The translations under genes were made by a program, and so were the position numbers. A stretch of DNA of 64,000 nucleotides, taken from the NCBI RefSeq assembly GCF_021917145.1, contig NC_061065.1, positions 12,521,412 through 12,585,411 of the forward strand, read 5' to 3'. Every line of letters begins with the position of its first letter. Position 1 is the first letter of the stretch. Source of the DNA: Hypomesus transpacificus (taxonomy: Eukaryota > Chordata > Actinopteri > Osmeriformes > Osmeridae). Positions 32,970-49,371 of the stretch are shown here, piece by piece. The notes under the pieces are model-generated. The model made no database searches and was not told where the DNA came from. It saw only the letters and a program-made list of their open reading frames with translations.

Positions 32970-34341
32970 ACAGCATTATATCAAAAAAAGTGGTTGAGAA
33001 AGTTGATTTTACACCTGTTCCCTGATACGGCTTGTTCCACCCCAGGTTTGCTGTCCTCACAGGACTTACCTCCCAGTACGAGAGCATGCATGGCAAACTA
33101 AAAAGCAGCCACATTCTCAAGGTAAAGTACTAGGCCTCATAAATACTGCATACTGGTTCAACATCTTGTCTTGAGGTACCCATAATGAAGATAGTTAATG
33201 TGCATTCCACTAGAGGATTCCTATTAGCAGGTCCAGTTGTCGATGTCAGTTATACCAATAAAGTTTGTTCAGTAGCATACACCATCTTTGCCTGCCTTTT
33301 CCTTCTGCTTTAGGAACATCTAGACAGAGCGATCTCCCTCAGGGACGATGATCCACTGTGCTTCTACCTACTTGGGCGCTGGTGTTATGAGGTGACAACC
33401 ATCCTAGACTGTTAAGGCAGTGACATCACTAAAGAATTTGCTTATGACTTTATGGGTTCGTTCTTATGTGCTTTGCTTGCTGAATGGTGACCCTGTTGTG
33501 TTGCTACTGTAGGTTTCCTCTCTTGGCTGGTTGGAGAAGAAGGCTGCAGCTGCCTTGTATGAAAGGCCACCCACATCAACTCTCCATGAAGCATTGGAAA
33601 ACTTCCTCAAGGTACTTGATCCAGAAATGTCAACAAAATCAAGGATGACATGAAATACATTATTAAACGCATATAATCTAATAATAAGGCTGGGCTGTAG
33701 CCTGTCTCTGCCAATATGCATAACCCAACTGCTTTCAATATTAATGAGTAGACTTTTACATTTGTGTCTGAAAATACAACAAAATCTATTCTCTGTTTTT
33801 TCAATTTCTCCCATTCTGTTTCTTTATTTCAGGCTGAGGAGCTCAACCCAGGATTTTCTAAGACAGTGAGACTTTACATTGCAAAGGTAATGGAACTTTA
33901 CCTCTCGGCAGTTTTGTTCTCAAGCCTAAGAAAAGAAAAGCTATCAATAGGTCATGATCTTTGTTGGTTGAATAATAACGGCATATATGCTTGAATTTAG
34001 TGTCACAACGAGCTTGGTAATGGATCTGAGGCAAGGAATTGGGCGAGGCTTGCTTTAAACATGCCTAGCACTTCTAATCAGGTAAGTTAACGTCAATTGA
34101 GGTGATATCCTTATTGGTTTATTTCTTCAATAAAACACTTTTTATGGCCATTAGTTCAAAATTCACAAATTGGATCTACTTTTCTTCAACTGCCGTGTGA
34201 GTATTTCCTCAAATGTTCATTATTGTCCAATTGACCACATTTTCTCTTCCCAAGGAGGATGACACCACAAAACTACAAGCAGAGCTTAGAGTCTTGATTG
34301 ACAAACCAAATGACCTCCCGCTCTCCAGTGTTGAAAAATAG
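30006..34341 (+). CDS. rmdn3: RMDN3 (PTPIP51/FAM82A2), ER-mitochondria tether
   Basis: Twelve coding exons: 30006-30228, 30934-31123, 31429-31575, 31823-32171, 32380-32482, 32804-32864, 33046-33121, 33314-33391, 33513-33611, 33833-33886, 34001-34081 and 34255-34341 (stop TAG). The N-terminus has a hydrophobic anchor ([20 protein letters not shown]) for the outer mitochondrial membrane. A second ATG at 30027 (MNTSLGRNG) is an equally good start. A coiled coil follows in exon 2 ([19 protein letters not shown]). Exon 3 holds a FFAT-like motif, [13 protein letters not shown], which in the family binds VAPA/VAPB on the ER. Exon 4 is strongly acidic. The C-terminal exons form the TPR domain ([11 protein letters not shown]-like, [20 protein letters not shown]), which binds and moves lipids. 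The acidic exon has extra DRETDRE and EEEVEEEEE runs. The protein is otherwise of normal layout. Confidence 0.96.
32911..32964 (+). repeat. 54-base poly(C) homopolymer in RMDN3 intron
   Basis: There is an uninterrupted run of 54 C, 47 bases after the donor of exon 32804-32864. It is poly(G) on the other strand. Confidence 0.97.
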
Positions 34342-36156
34342 GCAAGGACACAGAAGATGTCCCTGATTGAATAACCAATCCCAGTTCGTCAGCTTCATCA
34401 GGTGTTCATCTTGTTTTAAAGGAAGATTTGTCATGTCACTGCAATGAAACAAATTTAGATTATATACAGTGTACTGTATGTATGGTTATTCCAGGTCAAA
34501 GTCAGAACATCAACAGAAATACTCTTGTTTGTTCTATCATTGTAATTAAGCATGTGAAGGATTTTGCAAGTGCTTCTGACTAAATGTAAATTGGTGGAAC
34601 TAATTTAAATACTCTCAACTTTGCTTTGTATTTCCTAAATGTAGATGTGAAGTCAAACAACCTCTTCTTAATATTAAATATTTTGGGATAAACAGTAACA
34701 AAAAAAGTATGAAAATCACTGTTCTAATTCATCATATTAAACAAAGACAATAATCAATATATTTTCAGGCTTTAATGTAGTAATAAAGTGTAGCTCTTGA
34801 TCAAACACAATCCCAAGCACAGTCTTGTGTCCAATGGAATTTTTTGCATATTTAACTTTTCAGTTTCGACAAAAGGGGTTTACTGAGGTCACATCTATCT
34901 CGTTTCTTGAGTGTTTGCCTTTTTGCCTTCATTTTTACATAGATTTATTTATTTCTATTGTACTTAGTAATTTATTTAGAAAATGCTTTCACTGTAATAA
35001 GGGGAATGTGTGCACTAAACTGTTAAATTATGCATCACATGCTTTGTGTTCTCAAGTTATTTTATTGAATTTCAAGATGTCATTTCTTCTGGAAGACAGT
35101 AATATACATTCCTGTTGTCTTTTAAAATGGATTCCATTCTGAAAAAGCCTTGGTGAGACTGTTTGGGTTAGTTTAGGATGGAAGAATATTTTGGAAATTA
35201 TTCTGGGATACTCAAACTTGTCAAATGTGTTAAATAAACATATCTTCTGTGGGAAGTTGTGAGTGGATACTGCCCTTAATGCTTCAACACTCCACAATAC
35301 TGAGCATCCTTTGTGTGGACAACATATTATAAATACAATAATATTGACAAACATTTCATTACTACTTTTTAAATTCCATTAGTTTGTTGAAAAACATCTG
35401 CTTCATGGCTAACCTGCCAACTGAAACCACTCCAAATTCTGAAATCACTTCTCATCAAATAAATCAGCTTCTTATATGCAAAATGTTAGCGTAAACGTAA
35501 ATTAGATTATTTAAGTGACGAAATACGATGTGAAGAAAACACATAACATTTAATGAAAAGAATAGTTTTAGAATTGACAGGGCACACAATGTTAAATAAT
35601 GTACTGTGTGGACAACTAGTCTTTTGGTCAAGCAACTGCTCTTCAATAATACATTTAGTAGTCATTGTAATGTTTAGATCAAACAGCAAGGAAACCAGAC
35701 TGCTAGAAACCACACACAAAACACAGGATCACAAATACATTTTCAAATAATATAACAAAAACCATCCAGAGGATTTTCAACAAGATCTAATAAATGCTGT
35801 TTTTTTTCCTTTAGCCCACTATCCCTCACAAAACCTTAATAAGACATAGGTTCTTATAGTGTGGGCTTTTTTGTGCGTCACTTTAGACCAAAGCACAAAA
35901 AACTGTGAAATTCTCTATACAATGTGTTCCCACAGAATGGACTGTGGACAGCCCTGCTTCTCTCTGCATTACAATGGTCCAACTTTTGGGGCCTGTACCT
36001 CCCTAATCTACCTGTCATCTCAGGCCTGTTATCAGGGGAATATTGTGCACACTACGAAAGTGTGCTGTTGTGCAATGGGTGCTTGGGTTGGTGAGAAGGT
36101 GAGTAGGCACAAGTCACATGACCAGCCTTGTGCCTCCCTCCCAGTATGGCGCCTGC
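34342..36156. other. Converging 3' flanks of RMDN3 and RAD51
   Basis: It holds the 3' untranslated regions of two convergent genes. No additional exon is recognised. Confidence 0.55.
34782..34787 (+). terminator. Candidate RMDN3 poly(A) signal
   Basis: The first AATAAA downstream of the RMDN3 stop on the plus strand lies about 440 bases on. Another AATAAA lies near 35233. Confidence 0.45.
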
Positions 36157-39047
<2,891 letters not shown>

Positions 39048-40742
39048 TTTGATTTACTGAAACGTGATGTTTATCTGTAAAAAAAAAATGCGTAGCTCTA
39101 GTACAGTTAATGAAACAGACTGGGGTTGAAGAAAATGACGGCCAATCAATGTGTTACAAAGTAAACTAAATAGTAAACCAACAACAAAGAGTACGGCGTC
39201 ACTGTCGGGCCATTTAGCCAGAGCTAGCTAAATAATGTCATTAAAACAGAAACTGTGTGGGCTACAGAGTTCCTGTTACACAATGAGATTAGCAGCATAG
39301 GCTTTAAGTCCCAGTAGTAACGTGTTCTCTCGAGACAAAAACAGAAAGCAGTTTATAATATGGAAGATCGACTTGTTATTCTACTTACTCTACGTTTCGT
39401 AACTAGTAGCAATATTTGTTCTTATTTGGAAACCAAATTCTCCCGCTCGTCAGTCAGCGCAGGTCTGTACTGGGCAACGTAATGACGTCCGAGTGTATAC
39501 TCTTTGATGACGTTAACCCTGTGTAGGTCTTCTTCTGTGATTTAATAGCGGGTCTCAAACCAAAGTGTAGATGCACACCATCATCTATTGTATCGGAGTG
39601 ATACATTTCAGGGCACTAAATACTTGAAGTCACAACCTGATTGATGTCTCTTCCTGGCACTGCTTCAGGTTATTTCAAGAGACCATACAAATCCTGTATA
39701 TTTAAGAAACAGAGCCTTTCAACATTCTCTTATTTATCCCTAAAATCTCTTCCAAGTTGCATCCACGACTTACCAAATAAGATCTTCCTCTCCGAACTGT
39801 TTTGACTATCATAATGTGCTAAACATTTTCAGGAACATTACAAGCATCAAATGTTTCTGATCTACACTTCCAGTCTAGGTCAATATGAATGCAACCATTC
39901 TATTAGTTTAGATTCACTGTATTGATAAAAAAAAAAAGAATGCACACTTGTTTCCATCTGAACAGTGGAAGGAATGGGGTATGGGTTCTCTTGACAGTTC
40001 CTGGTCTCCGAATGTCACAGGTCACATTAAACAAGACAAAACACCCTGGCCCCATGATTATTTTGCTACAAGCTAGGATCCAATGGAAGATGTTACACTG
40101 AAACAACAGCCAATTCAAAGAGAAAATGCAGTCCAGAAAAAAAGCTATAAAAGGATTACCTTAACAGCATGGTAAATCTACTTTATTCAGTTTTATCCCT
40201 GTACAGGGAATTTCGTTTTTTCTTTGTCTACCAAAACAATCATGGGAGGTCTATAGTAGGGATGGAATGACAACAATGAAACTTTTCTATTTATGAATAG
40301 CCAAATGTAATTTGTAAAACAATTGTCAATGTACAGTAAGTGTTAGAATATTCAGTACCTCAGCTATACATGACCACCCAACTTCTAATGCTAGTGAAGC
40401 AAAATGTTTAGTTTGTTTCTTCTATACCAGAACAAAGCTTCAAATGTAGACATAACATTATAGAAAACATACGGTTTGATAGATATTTGAAAGTTTTTTT
40501 TGTTATTTTCTTGTTATATAAACAAAAACAGGTATCTTCAAGCAATGCAGGCACCCTCCTAAAAGGTTTTGCCCCAACACATGTAGGAAAAGATACATCT
40601 ACACATTAATTAACATTTACACAATTCCTTACAAATTACAAAATAAGTCATACATAATGTGATATGAAAAACACTAAATGTAAACACTCTAGATTAACTT
40701 ATTGTACATGTAGCAAAAAGACAGTCCATTTACACGTTTGTA
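39048..40742. other. RAD51 5' flank and KNL1 3' flank
   Basis: The RAD51 promoter probably lies at about 39380-39500, where a GC-richer patch containing CTCCCGCTCGTCAGTCAGCG stands out. The rest should hold the KNL1 3' untranslated region. No other coding exon was seen. Confidence 0.45.
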
Positions 40743-43700
40743 TCAGCAAAGGAGAGCGCCATGAATATTCTTGACGATCTTGGTCAAGTAATCTTTGGAC
40801 GGTGTTACGGAAAATACAATCTCCTCCAGCTGGTGTATCCTGAATGACAACAAAAGTAAGTTACTTATCTCATGTACAAAGTTTGCATGGATTGTTTTTC
40901 TCATGACAAGCAGTAAACGTTTGTAACCCTCAAATGATGACTTACGTTGTGTTTCCAATACGATTTTGGAAATTCTGCACTTGGAGGAGACAGTAGGGGT
41001 AGGCAGAAGTGACACCTATAGTGATCTCAAACTTGGCACCCGCCTTAAGGCTGGAGAACAGGATGCTGATTCTAAAAACGGGGAGAGCAAAATATAATAT
41101 ATATTATAATATAGCCTACATCATTCACAAATGTCTGTGGTTAAGTCCCCCCCCCCCCTCAACAAACTACCGTGAACACAAAGGCATGTCCTCATCCTTC
41201 ATGGATGACTGTATGTTAACTGATCCCATCATAATACAGCCCTAGTTTCCAGTCTTACTGTGTGTCCACGCAGCTGATGTCCAGTATGTCCAGCCGGAGA
41301 GCGCCCCACATCTTCAGCCGGTGCACCTCCTCTCCTAGTAGACGACAGCGACTCACCACCAAGCCCACATCGTGCAGGAGCTGCAGACAAACGGCAGAGA
41401 CCTGAACCCATCTGTACAACTCGATATTGACTTGGTGTCAAAAAGCCCAGCTTTAATGCTCCACAATTCGAAAGTGCACCTGAAGTCCATCCGTACCTTT
41501 GAGACGTATCTACTGGTTGGATACTTCTTGACCCAAGAGGTTTCATCACCCAGGTATTGGGATAGCAGTCTGTGAACAAGGCGAGCCTGGCACTGTGACT
41601 TTTGATCTACGTAAAAAAATAAAAATATATATTGTTATAAGAGAAGCATGTTTGTGTGCCCCGAACAAAAGACATATGTAACACTGTAAAATGTATGGTT
41701 TTGGAAATCTGAGTACCTCCCTGGGTCAGGTGGTTGTGTGCCTTATTTCAGGGTACAAATTGGTCGTTATGCACTAACCAAGAAATACACAAATTTCCAC
41801 CACACCGACAATATTAAGTATGGAGTTTAATCACCATCCAGGTGGAGTTGGAATGTGACATCCATGATGTTGCGCTCAGTCTCTACTTGGACATCATCTC
41901 TTCCTAAAGAAGAAAGCAACCATTTTGCAAATAAGATTCCAGTATCAACTTCCTTTCATATAATATTTATGCAGTGTGAAATCTTACCATTAGCTTTTTC
42001 CATTAACACTTCCAGATGTAAAGACTCATGGAGAAAGGTATAGATGGTTCTGTTTTCATCTTGCTCTCCTAACTTCCATTCATTCAACCTGAAATATAAT
42101 CATATCTTACACTGACACTTTATGATAGCAATATTCAAGGAAAGTATATATTTAATAAGCCTAAGGACAACCTTTTCCCCCAAACAGTGATATGAGTTAC
42201 CTATCCAGCATGGCAATGGCATTCCCAAGTTTGTGGGTCTCATTTTGAAGCCTACCCACTCTTTCAATTGAGTGATTTTTCTGCATCACGAGTTCACACA
42301 TTTGTCTGCAGAGATATTAAAACACTTGAATGAGAATACTTCTGCCGTTTAAAATGACCCAATTAAGCTCAATTTGTGCTTTTTACTGTTGGAAGTCTAG
42401 AAATGTATTACTTAAATAATGTACCTTTCATTGTCAGCCACTTTCTTGTTGACATTCTCCAAATCTATGAGAAAATGTGTAATTAAACCAAAGGACATAT
42501 ATTCTACAGGTATTCCAAAGTATTCAAATAGGACTTTGAAAGTAACACAGTGTACCTTGCTGTCTTGATTTCAAAGTTGGTTCACTGTCATCTGCCCCTT
42601 CACCCTCCACTGCAGCAAGTTCTATGGCAGACAGAAGAAACAAAAGGTTGGTCCCTGAAAAATTCATTCTCAGTCTCAAATGTCTTTGAAAAATAAGTTG
42701 CTATACAATTTTCCTTCCTAATTAACCATTTATATTTAACCTTTCATACCAGCTTCGATGACGTGAATACACTCGTCAAGGTCATTAAGCATGCCATCCG
42801 TCTGTTCAATCTTTCCCCTCAAGTTTTGTTGTGACTCCTGAAAAGATGAGGAATGGAATGACTAATAACTACAGTGGCTATATTTGACTAGAAAATAAGA
42901 ACAAGGCGACAAAACATAAATGCACTTGGTCATTAAAATGTCCTACCTGACATGCTTCCACAAGGTTAGTGTACAAGACCGCCTTCATTTCGTGTGATTG
43001 AACTTTGCTTCTCTTTCGGTAGAAGTTCCTTCTCTCTTTCAACTTGGCACCAAAACACTGAAACTAAGAAAAAACACGTTTCAAAGTTGGGACGAAACTC
43101 CAAAAGACGTAGAAGAGGCCATAGATAAGGTATACAACATACTTCTTTCTCTGAAAAGCCCTTTGTCGCTTCCCACAGTGGTCCGTTGACAGTTTTCAGA
43201 AGGTTGTCCCGTTCTTTCATTCTGGCTTTCAGTCTGTAAATAAAAACAATTCTAACCACTTATACGCAATTACAAATCTTGAGGGCTGCTATCCGCAGGG
43301 TTCAAATGTATAATACATGTTTACATTTGTGAAAAGAATTCATTGCATACTTTAAAAAAAAGAAAAGATTATGAACATACCCCTCCACCATTTTTGTGAG
43401 TTTCTTGCAATCCGTCTCATACACCCTCTGTTTAGGACGGTTGATGTGCATCTCAATTAGCATGTCTTCGGTTTTGCAATCCAGATCACACAGAGCCTGA
43501 AGAGAAAATGAATCAAATGTATTGTATGCCTGATTTTCTGTATTACTTAAGAGGGCAGAAGTTTAGAATTCGTAAGCAATAGAAAGAACATACTTTGGCA
43601 GGGAGAATACTCTGTCGAGGTTTATCAATGACAAAGTCAATGCTGAAGAGTTTAAGATACTCTTTTACTGTAATACTGCCATCTTCAAGTTTCTGTTAAG

Positions 43701-46700
43701 AAAAGGTAAGAGACAATGAGACCACTGACAGTAAAAAATAATAAAAAAACAATAGCCACATATTCACTGCGTGTAGACATGTTAGTACCTTTCTCATGTC
43801 ATTTGTGTAGCTCCCAGTGTCCTCAAGCTGGGACTCAAATTGGCTATGTCTGTAGGCTGGAAGTGGATTTAAATGATCAGCCTTTTCTTTTTGAATAAAA
43901 TATTTGAGGAATGGCATTTAGTGAAAATAACTTAAAGCTTACTTGACTCAAACGTTGCCTCATGTCGGATGTTGGTTGAGTTGCTGCCATCGGCACCATG
44001 TAAAGGAACCGCTGCAGTTGGACCTTTACTGTCCCATTGAACAACATGTGAAAGGGCTTCCGGCCCAGAATGATCCTCCTGCAAGATTGTTCCCTGTCCA
44101 GGACACATAAATTATAAATATGTTGGACAAAAATGCATCCCCCAAACGCCTCCTTGAAAGTATGTAGATTGTATTTCACCTAGTCGATCATGCATGTATG
44201 TTTATTTACAAATGACAGCACAGATTTTACAAACGGCAACCCAGACCAATATGGCAAGAGTAGTGCGTGGAAGAAAGAACAGTTACCGTTTCCTCGATGT
44301 TGTCGGTTGACGATTTCCTCCTCTTTTCGCCATTAGCAGTGTCTTTGTGGTCGTTTTCTGGTAAGGGCCTCTTCTGGCCTTGTGACATATTGAGAACTGG
44401 TTCTTCATAGATGAAATCCTTCAGAACACTCCTGTTAAACTGATCTTCAGAGCTTATGTCATCGATCCCTTGTAAAGATTTGGTGTCCAGAGTTTCTGAC
44501 AACTCCTCATCACTTATATTTGGAATGACTTCATCGTTAATTTCATCAACCAATGTGCTGCTGTATAGTTCATTGTTTAACTCCATGTTCTTTGTTTTCA
44601 GGGGTTTCTCATCAGCCACACAATTTGAGGTATTCTGTATGGGTCTGTTCCTTTGGGGAAGCTTAGGCTTAAAACTGCCAAAGGCAAGTTTGGATGCAAG
44701 GCATTTACTTTTCAAGTTTAAAGGTGCGGTCATGAAATGTTTCTCATTAGGAGAATGATGGTCCTCCGAGTTAGTGCTCTCTTCTTTGTCTATAGTCAAT
44801 GCCAGATTCTCTGACCCATTATTGCCATCAACTGGCTGGGATTCTATCTCCAGAGAGGGTTTTTCTGGGCTCCTCAGAAGCTGACATATTGGTGCAGTGA
44901 CACTTCCCATTGGCAGCACTTCAGGTGATTCGTTAATCATGCGGCTCATATGCTGAAGTTTTGACTGTAGATCGGCCAGGCTTCTCCGTCTATTTCTCTT
45001 GTTGGAAGTATCCAGATCTTGAGTTGATGTTAAGTTGGTGATGTGTGAGCTTTCTGGCTTGCACAGGTTATACTCGTCTCTATCTTTCAGTTGAGGAACA
45101 TGCATGTTGGTTATGTCCTTTGGTTCGAGATTTGCAAGGTTTGTAGTGGTTTCTCCAGATTTAGTGAGATGAAAGATTGGCTTTGTGGTTTCCTTGGCAT
45201 TGGTTGGTGAATATGTTTGTTCACTAGCCTTTGTGGCCGTTTTTATCATTTCAATTTCATCGTCCTTTACCGATATGTTTGCGGAACATGAAAAGCCAAC
45301 TGTTGGCAAGCTCATTTCACGGGGACATTCTTGGTTTCTATTTATTTTTGTCTCCTCCAGTGTTAAGTGTCCAATATGCTTGGCTTCGATTGCAACAGTC
45401 TGGCTCCTTGTCAATTCCATGTCTTCAAAATCAGACATTGTAGGAGCCTCACTGCAGAGGCCTATAGCACAGTCCTGAAGTGCCATATCCGCACATGCAC
45501 TTTGATCTGCAGGAATCTTAGCTTTGTCCACCAACAAACTCTTGTTAGCGTTGGATGATAAACTTTTCCTTGCTTTGAATCGATTGCCATCAAAATCAGC
45601 AAAAACTGGTTGGCTTTCAGCTATGTCCATGTAATTTGAACACAAGGAGAGAGGGGGATCAAAGCTGTGCCCTACTTTAATATCATGGGTGTACACTTCC
45701 ACAGCAATGTTGTTTGTGGACTGGCTGGAAATAATTTCCTTCTCATGGATCGAAGTGGAGAAACGTTCCACAGTAGGAACAGCGAAAGCGGTCATTTTCA
45801 TACCATTGTCCTCTTGAGAAAGGTTTGTCTCCAAAATGCCAACTGTTCTTTCATTTGTAAGTGAAGACGTTCCAACTCTTTGTTGATTTTTTGATTCAAT
45901 AACCACAGTCTGGCTTCTTGTCATTTCCATGTCATGAGGACTACATTCTGCTTCATGTACAAATCTACTTACTGGACCTGTCATTTTGCTGGACGCTGTT
46001 AAAGGTTTAGTCATATCCATGTCACAATCCTCTGACATTTTGTTGCCTATGTTGAAAGGAAAAAAAGATGTGCTTTTCTGCTTTGTTTGGAAAGGATGGA
46101 CCATTTTGAGGCTCTTTGAGTCAATGACAACAGTCTGGCTTCTTGTCATTTCCATGTCATGAGGACTACATTCTGCTTCATGTACAAATCTGCTTACTGG
46201 ACCTGTCATTTTGCCAGAAGAAGACTCTGACACATGATCAATGGACACTGTTAAAGGTTTAGTCATATCCATGCCACAATCCTCAGATATTTGGTTGCCC
46301 AGGTTGAAAGGAAAAAAAGATGTGCTTTTTCGCTTTGTTTGCAATGGATGGACCATTTTGAGGCTCTTTGAGTCAATGACGACAGTCTGACTTCTTGTTA
46401 TTTCCATGTCATCTGGCTCAGATGAGGCAACAGAGGCATTGTAACCTGTGTCTTGCTCCTGAAGCAATCTACTGTTGCCATTGGGGGCCTCATGTGTACA
46501 TTTGCTATACTGACTAAAGGCTGGCACATGGGCTGTGAAGTCAAGTCTGGATTTGCCTTTACTCGGTTGGGGCATTTCTATCAGGCAAGACTTGGAATAA
46601 ACGGTTTCTGTGATTTCCATGTTATCTGAGACAGGCGACCCAAGTCTGCAATCTGTTGTACTTTGTTGGTTCATCTCTTGTGTGGGGAGATAAACATTAA

Positions 46701-49359
46701 TAGCATCCTTGGAGGCTGTGTGGCTGCCTGCCACAATAGGGCCCGTAAGCGCCTCTGTCATGTCCATACCACAACAGTCCTCCGACAAGATACCATGTTC
46801 CTCTTCGGTTGAACTTCTCCTGGTTTTGCTTTGCGGGAGCTTCTGTGTCATTGTTTTGGGATCAATGGTAACGTTTTGACTTCTCGTCAACTCCATGTCA
46901 TCAGAGTCATCACCATAGCGACTCACTCTCCCCAATGTCTGATTTGGCACCACTGTGACGGGCACATCAGAAAACAACCAGTTTTCCTTGGGAAACCACC
47001 GACGTGGTGATTCAGTTTGCATGGTCCGGAAGTCTTGGCTCTCCTTGAGTGGTGGATTAAGCGGCGTTGTCAACTCCATGCCGTGGTTGTCATTTGAGAA
47101 AATCTGGGTTCTGTTGGGGTCTTGAGTCAAAGCCACACCTTCACACCTTTCATTTCTTAGACAGCCAATCACCCCAATGATTTTAGAATCAATAGCGACA
47201 GTCTGGCTTCTTGTCATTTCCATGTCATCAGGATCTGCACTTAAAGATGACAGTCTGAAAGTGCTTGATGTAAAACCTTGAACGTTTTCAGTTAGGTCCA
47301 TGCTTGGTGGGCCAATGTCAGTTTGCATTGTGGTGGCACCCAAGAGTACATGCTGTTGTGGGGTAACTGAACCCATAGGAAAGTTTCTCCTTGTTGCTGA
47401 CGTCACAGGAGCCTGGTTCTCTTTAACCCCACTTGAACGCTTTGCTTCAAGTTTAGCAAAAAAAGCTTTTTCCTCAACTTTGTTGGAATGCAATGGGGCA
47501 GTGTTCAATACCACAGACTTTTCCTTGCGATCACTTGACTTCGAGAGACTCGCAAGAAAATCTTTAAATTCAGGGTCTGGGGCTGAGGAAGTGGAGCCAC
47601 AAATCTCTGTATTACTTTTCTTCACTGGGAATGTAAAGTCCATGTTTCCAGATTTAGGCGTACCTATGTTACCACCATCTTCAAGAAATACAGATGATTC
47701 ACAGTTTTTGGAAATACATATTGTGTGACTATGGGTCATATCCATAATAGCATCCTCAGTGAACATCACAGTGTTCTCCCCATAACTGCTTTGGACATCT
47801 TTGTTAAACATCATCTGTTACGGGAAAAAGAGAGGGTAGATGAAAAGAAAACGTTTTATACATTTTAACCACTTGCACTGAGATTCAAATATGAAAAGCC
47901 GTCTGGACTTTATGTAAACCACTTGACGCAGTACATTAGATCATGTTAGTATTAGCTTTCATAGTCACCTTGTGTCTTTGTTTGGAGGCATACAGGGGGG
48001 CATTCAGCAATGTTTCTATTCCTGAAATTATACAACACGTGCACAATGGTTATTGGGGAAACATTATTATTAAGACCAGTCCCCTCTGTAGTTCTGACAG
48101 ACCCACCCAGTATAGCATCTTCACATTCTACATGGCTTACCTGGGACCAGGTCAGGTCCACTCTCTATGACACCACGTTGTAGCCTTTTGATCAAAGAAA
48201 AGATTCAGAATGAGTGAAACCAACAATATAACGACCTGGTAATCTGTAGAATTTTAAGATGATAAACACTGAAACAATGGTCACTACTTTTCAACAAGGA
48301 TCAAATGAGATATACTGTATATGATCACTCCAACTCATGAACATCAGGAATGACAGTCCATAACTCATGTATCAATATGTAACTTAACAGCAATTTTAAT
48401 AATCAGATCATAAATTGTCATTGTAGACTTGATGGATGTGGAGACCATCCTTACCTCTCATCAATATTTTCTGTCGCTGTTGAACAGATTGGAAAAATAT
48501 GTCAAGTTTGCTCAATTTAACCATGAAATATCATGCCCAAAATGTGGTAAAAACAACAAATAGAAAGGCTAATGTTTTGGCCTTCAAAAGTCAAATGTTA
48601 CACAAAATCTAAAAGACGTACATGTTGTGATGTCCTGTAAAGGACTGCAGACAGGGGAGCCATTTTTTACTTTTCTGTAAAGCAGTAGAAGAAAGCACAT
48701 GAGAATAACTCTACTGTATAAGCATTTCAACAACATTTAAAAGAGGTGGCACTGTACTCACTCTGAAAACAGTACAACATCATTGGAGGGTGCAAAACTG
48801 ACTCGTTTTGAATTCCTCTTTTTCTCCACCGGCTTTGCAACTTCAACCTTAAGAATCACAACATACATAAATACACAACATATCTGCAATGTGACAATCA
48901 ATATCACGACAGCACTATGTTAACTGCAACCACCATTTATTTTATGTACATTATTCAAAATAATAATTGTACCTGACATTTGACCTTCTGTGGGGATGAA
49001 ATTGAAATCGATGTTCGTGGAGCTTTCAGGATCTATATTAAGATGCATAATTAGGCAAGACTCTGTAGTTGGAACACACCTTTTTCAATTCATAATAATG
49101 CGTTAAAATTAAAAATGTACTAACCGAAGAGATCCTCCGTTTGGTCGACATAGTGTTGTTACTACAACATACAAGAAATCAAATGCAAATTGTAAATCTA
49201 GAATGGAGTAGCCTGTAGCCAATCAAACTGGACAGGACAAATACTTGCCATACCATAACTTCAACAAATAAGAGGGCTAATGCCTTTGGCTGGTTATTTA
49301 CAGTAGTTTAGGAAATAAAGTTGTACTCACTCAGTACTAGACACATCAGGAGGCTCCAT
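40743..49359 (-). CDS. knl1: KNL1 (CASC5/Blinkin), outer kinetochore scaffold
   Basis: KNL1 is the KMN-network scaffold that recruits BUB1-BUB3 and protein phosphatase 1 to kinetochores. It starts at ATG 49359 (MEPPDVSSTD). Small 5' exons lie at 49331-49359, 49135-49161, 48973-49032, 48763-48847, 48622-48674, 48458-48479, 48142-48184 and 47970-48021. Exon 4 carries the PP1-docking motif RVSF (KKRNSKRVSFAPSNDV). Exon 47970-48021 gives TLLNAPLYASKQ. The giant exon 44286-47814 holds about 15 MELT-type repeats. More than a dozen 3' exons between 44.1 and 40.74 kb encode a coiled coil (for example ELVMQKNHSIERVGRLQNET) and the RWD-type C-terminus (FLHESLHLEVLME, RLKMWGALRLDILDISCVDT) that binds MIS12. 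The stop is at 40745-40743. The frame is open throughout the exons I checked. A canonical SILK motif was not found. Confidence 0.97.
44286..47814 (-). repeat. knl1: MELT-repeat exon of KNL1
   Basis: This is a 3.53-kb exon bounded by TAACAG and GTAACT. Two repeat types alternate. One reads M(E/D)(M/L/I)TRSQTV(A/V)I(D/E)SK. The other reads DCxMDMT(K/E)(P/A)LT. When phosphorylated by MPS1 these recruit BUB3-BUB1. Residues after the MELT core are mostly RSQT instead of the SHT that follows the first copy (MDMTHSHT). Copies near the ends are more degenerate (MKMTAF, MDIAES). Confidence 0.92.
45931..46407 (-). repeat. Recent tandem duplication within KNL1 (252 + 225 bp)
   Basis: Two adjacent in-frame units lie at 46407-46156 (84 codons) and 46155-45931 (75 codons). 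They encode near-identical text including VVIDSKSLKMVHP, KSTSFFPFN, SEDC, MDMTKPLT and KMTGPVSRFVHEAECSPHD. The second lacks nine codons. A third partial unit begins at 45930. The similarity is much higher than between other MELT repeats. Confidence 0.93.
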
Positions 49360-49371
49360 TTTCAGTTAGCT

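Noticed and set aside
32905-33120. Glycine-rich open frame through the homopolymer
   Set aside because: It is produced by the C/G run in an RMDN3 intron.
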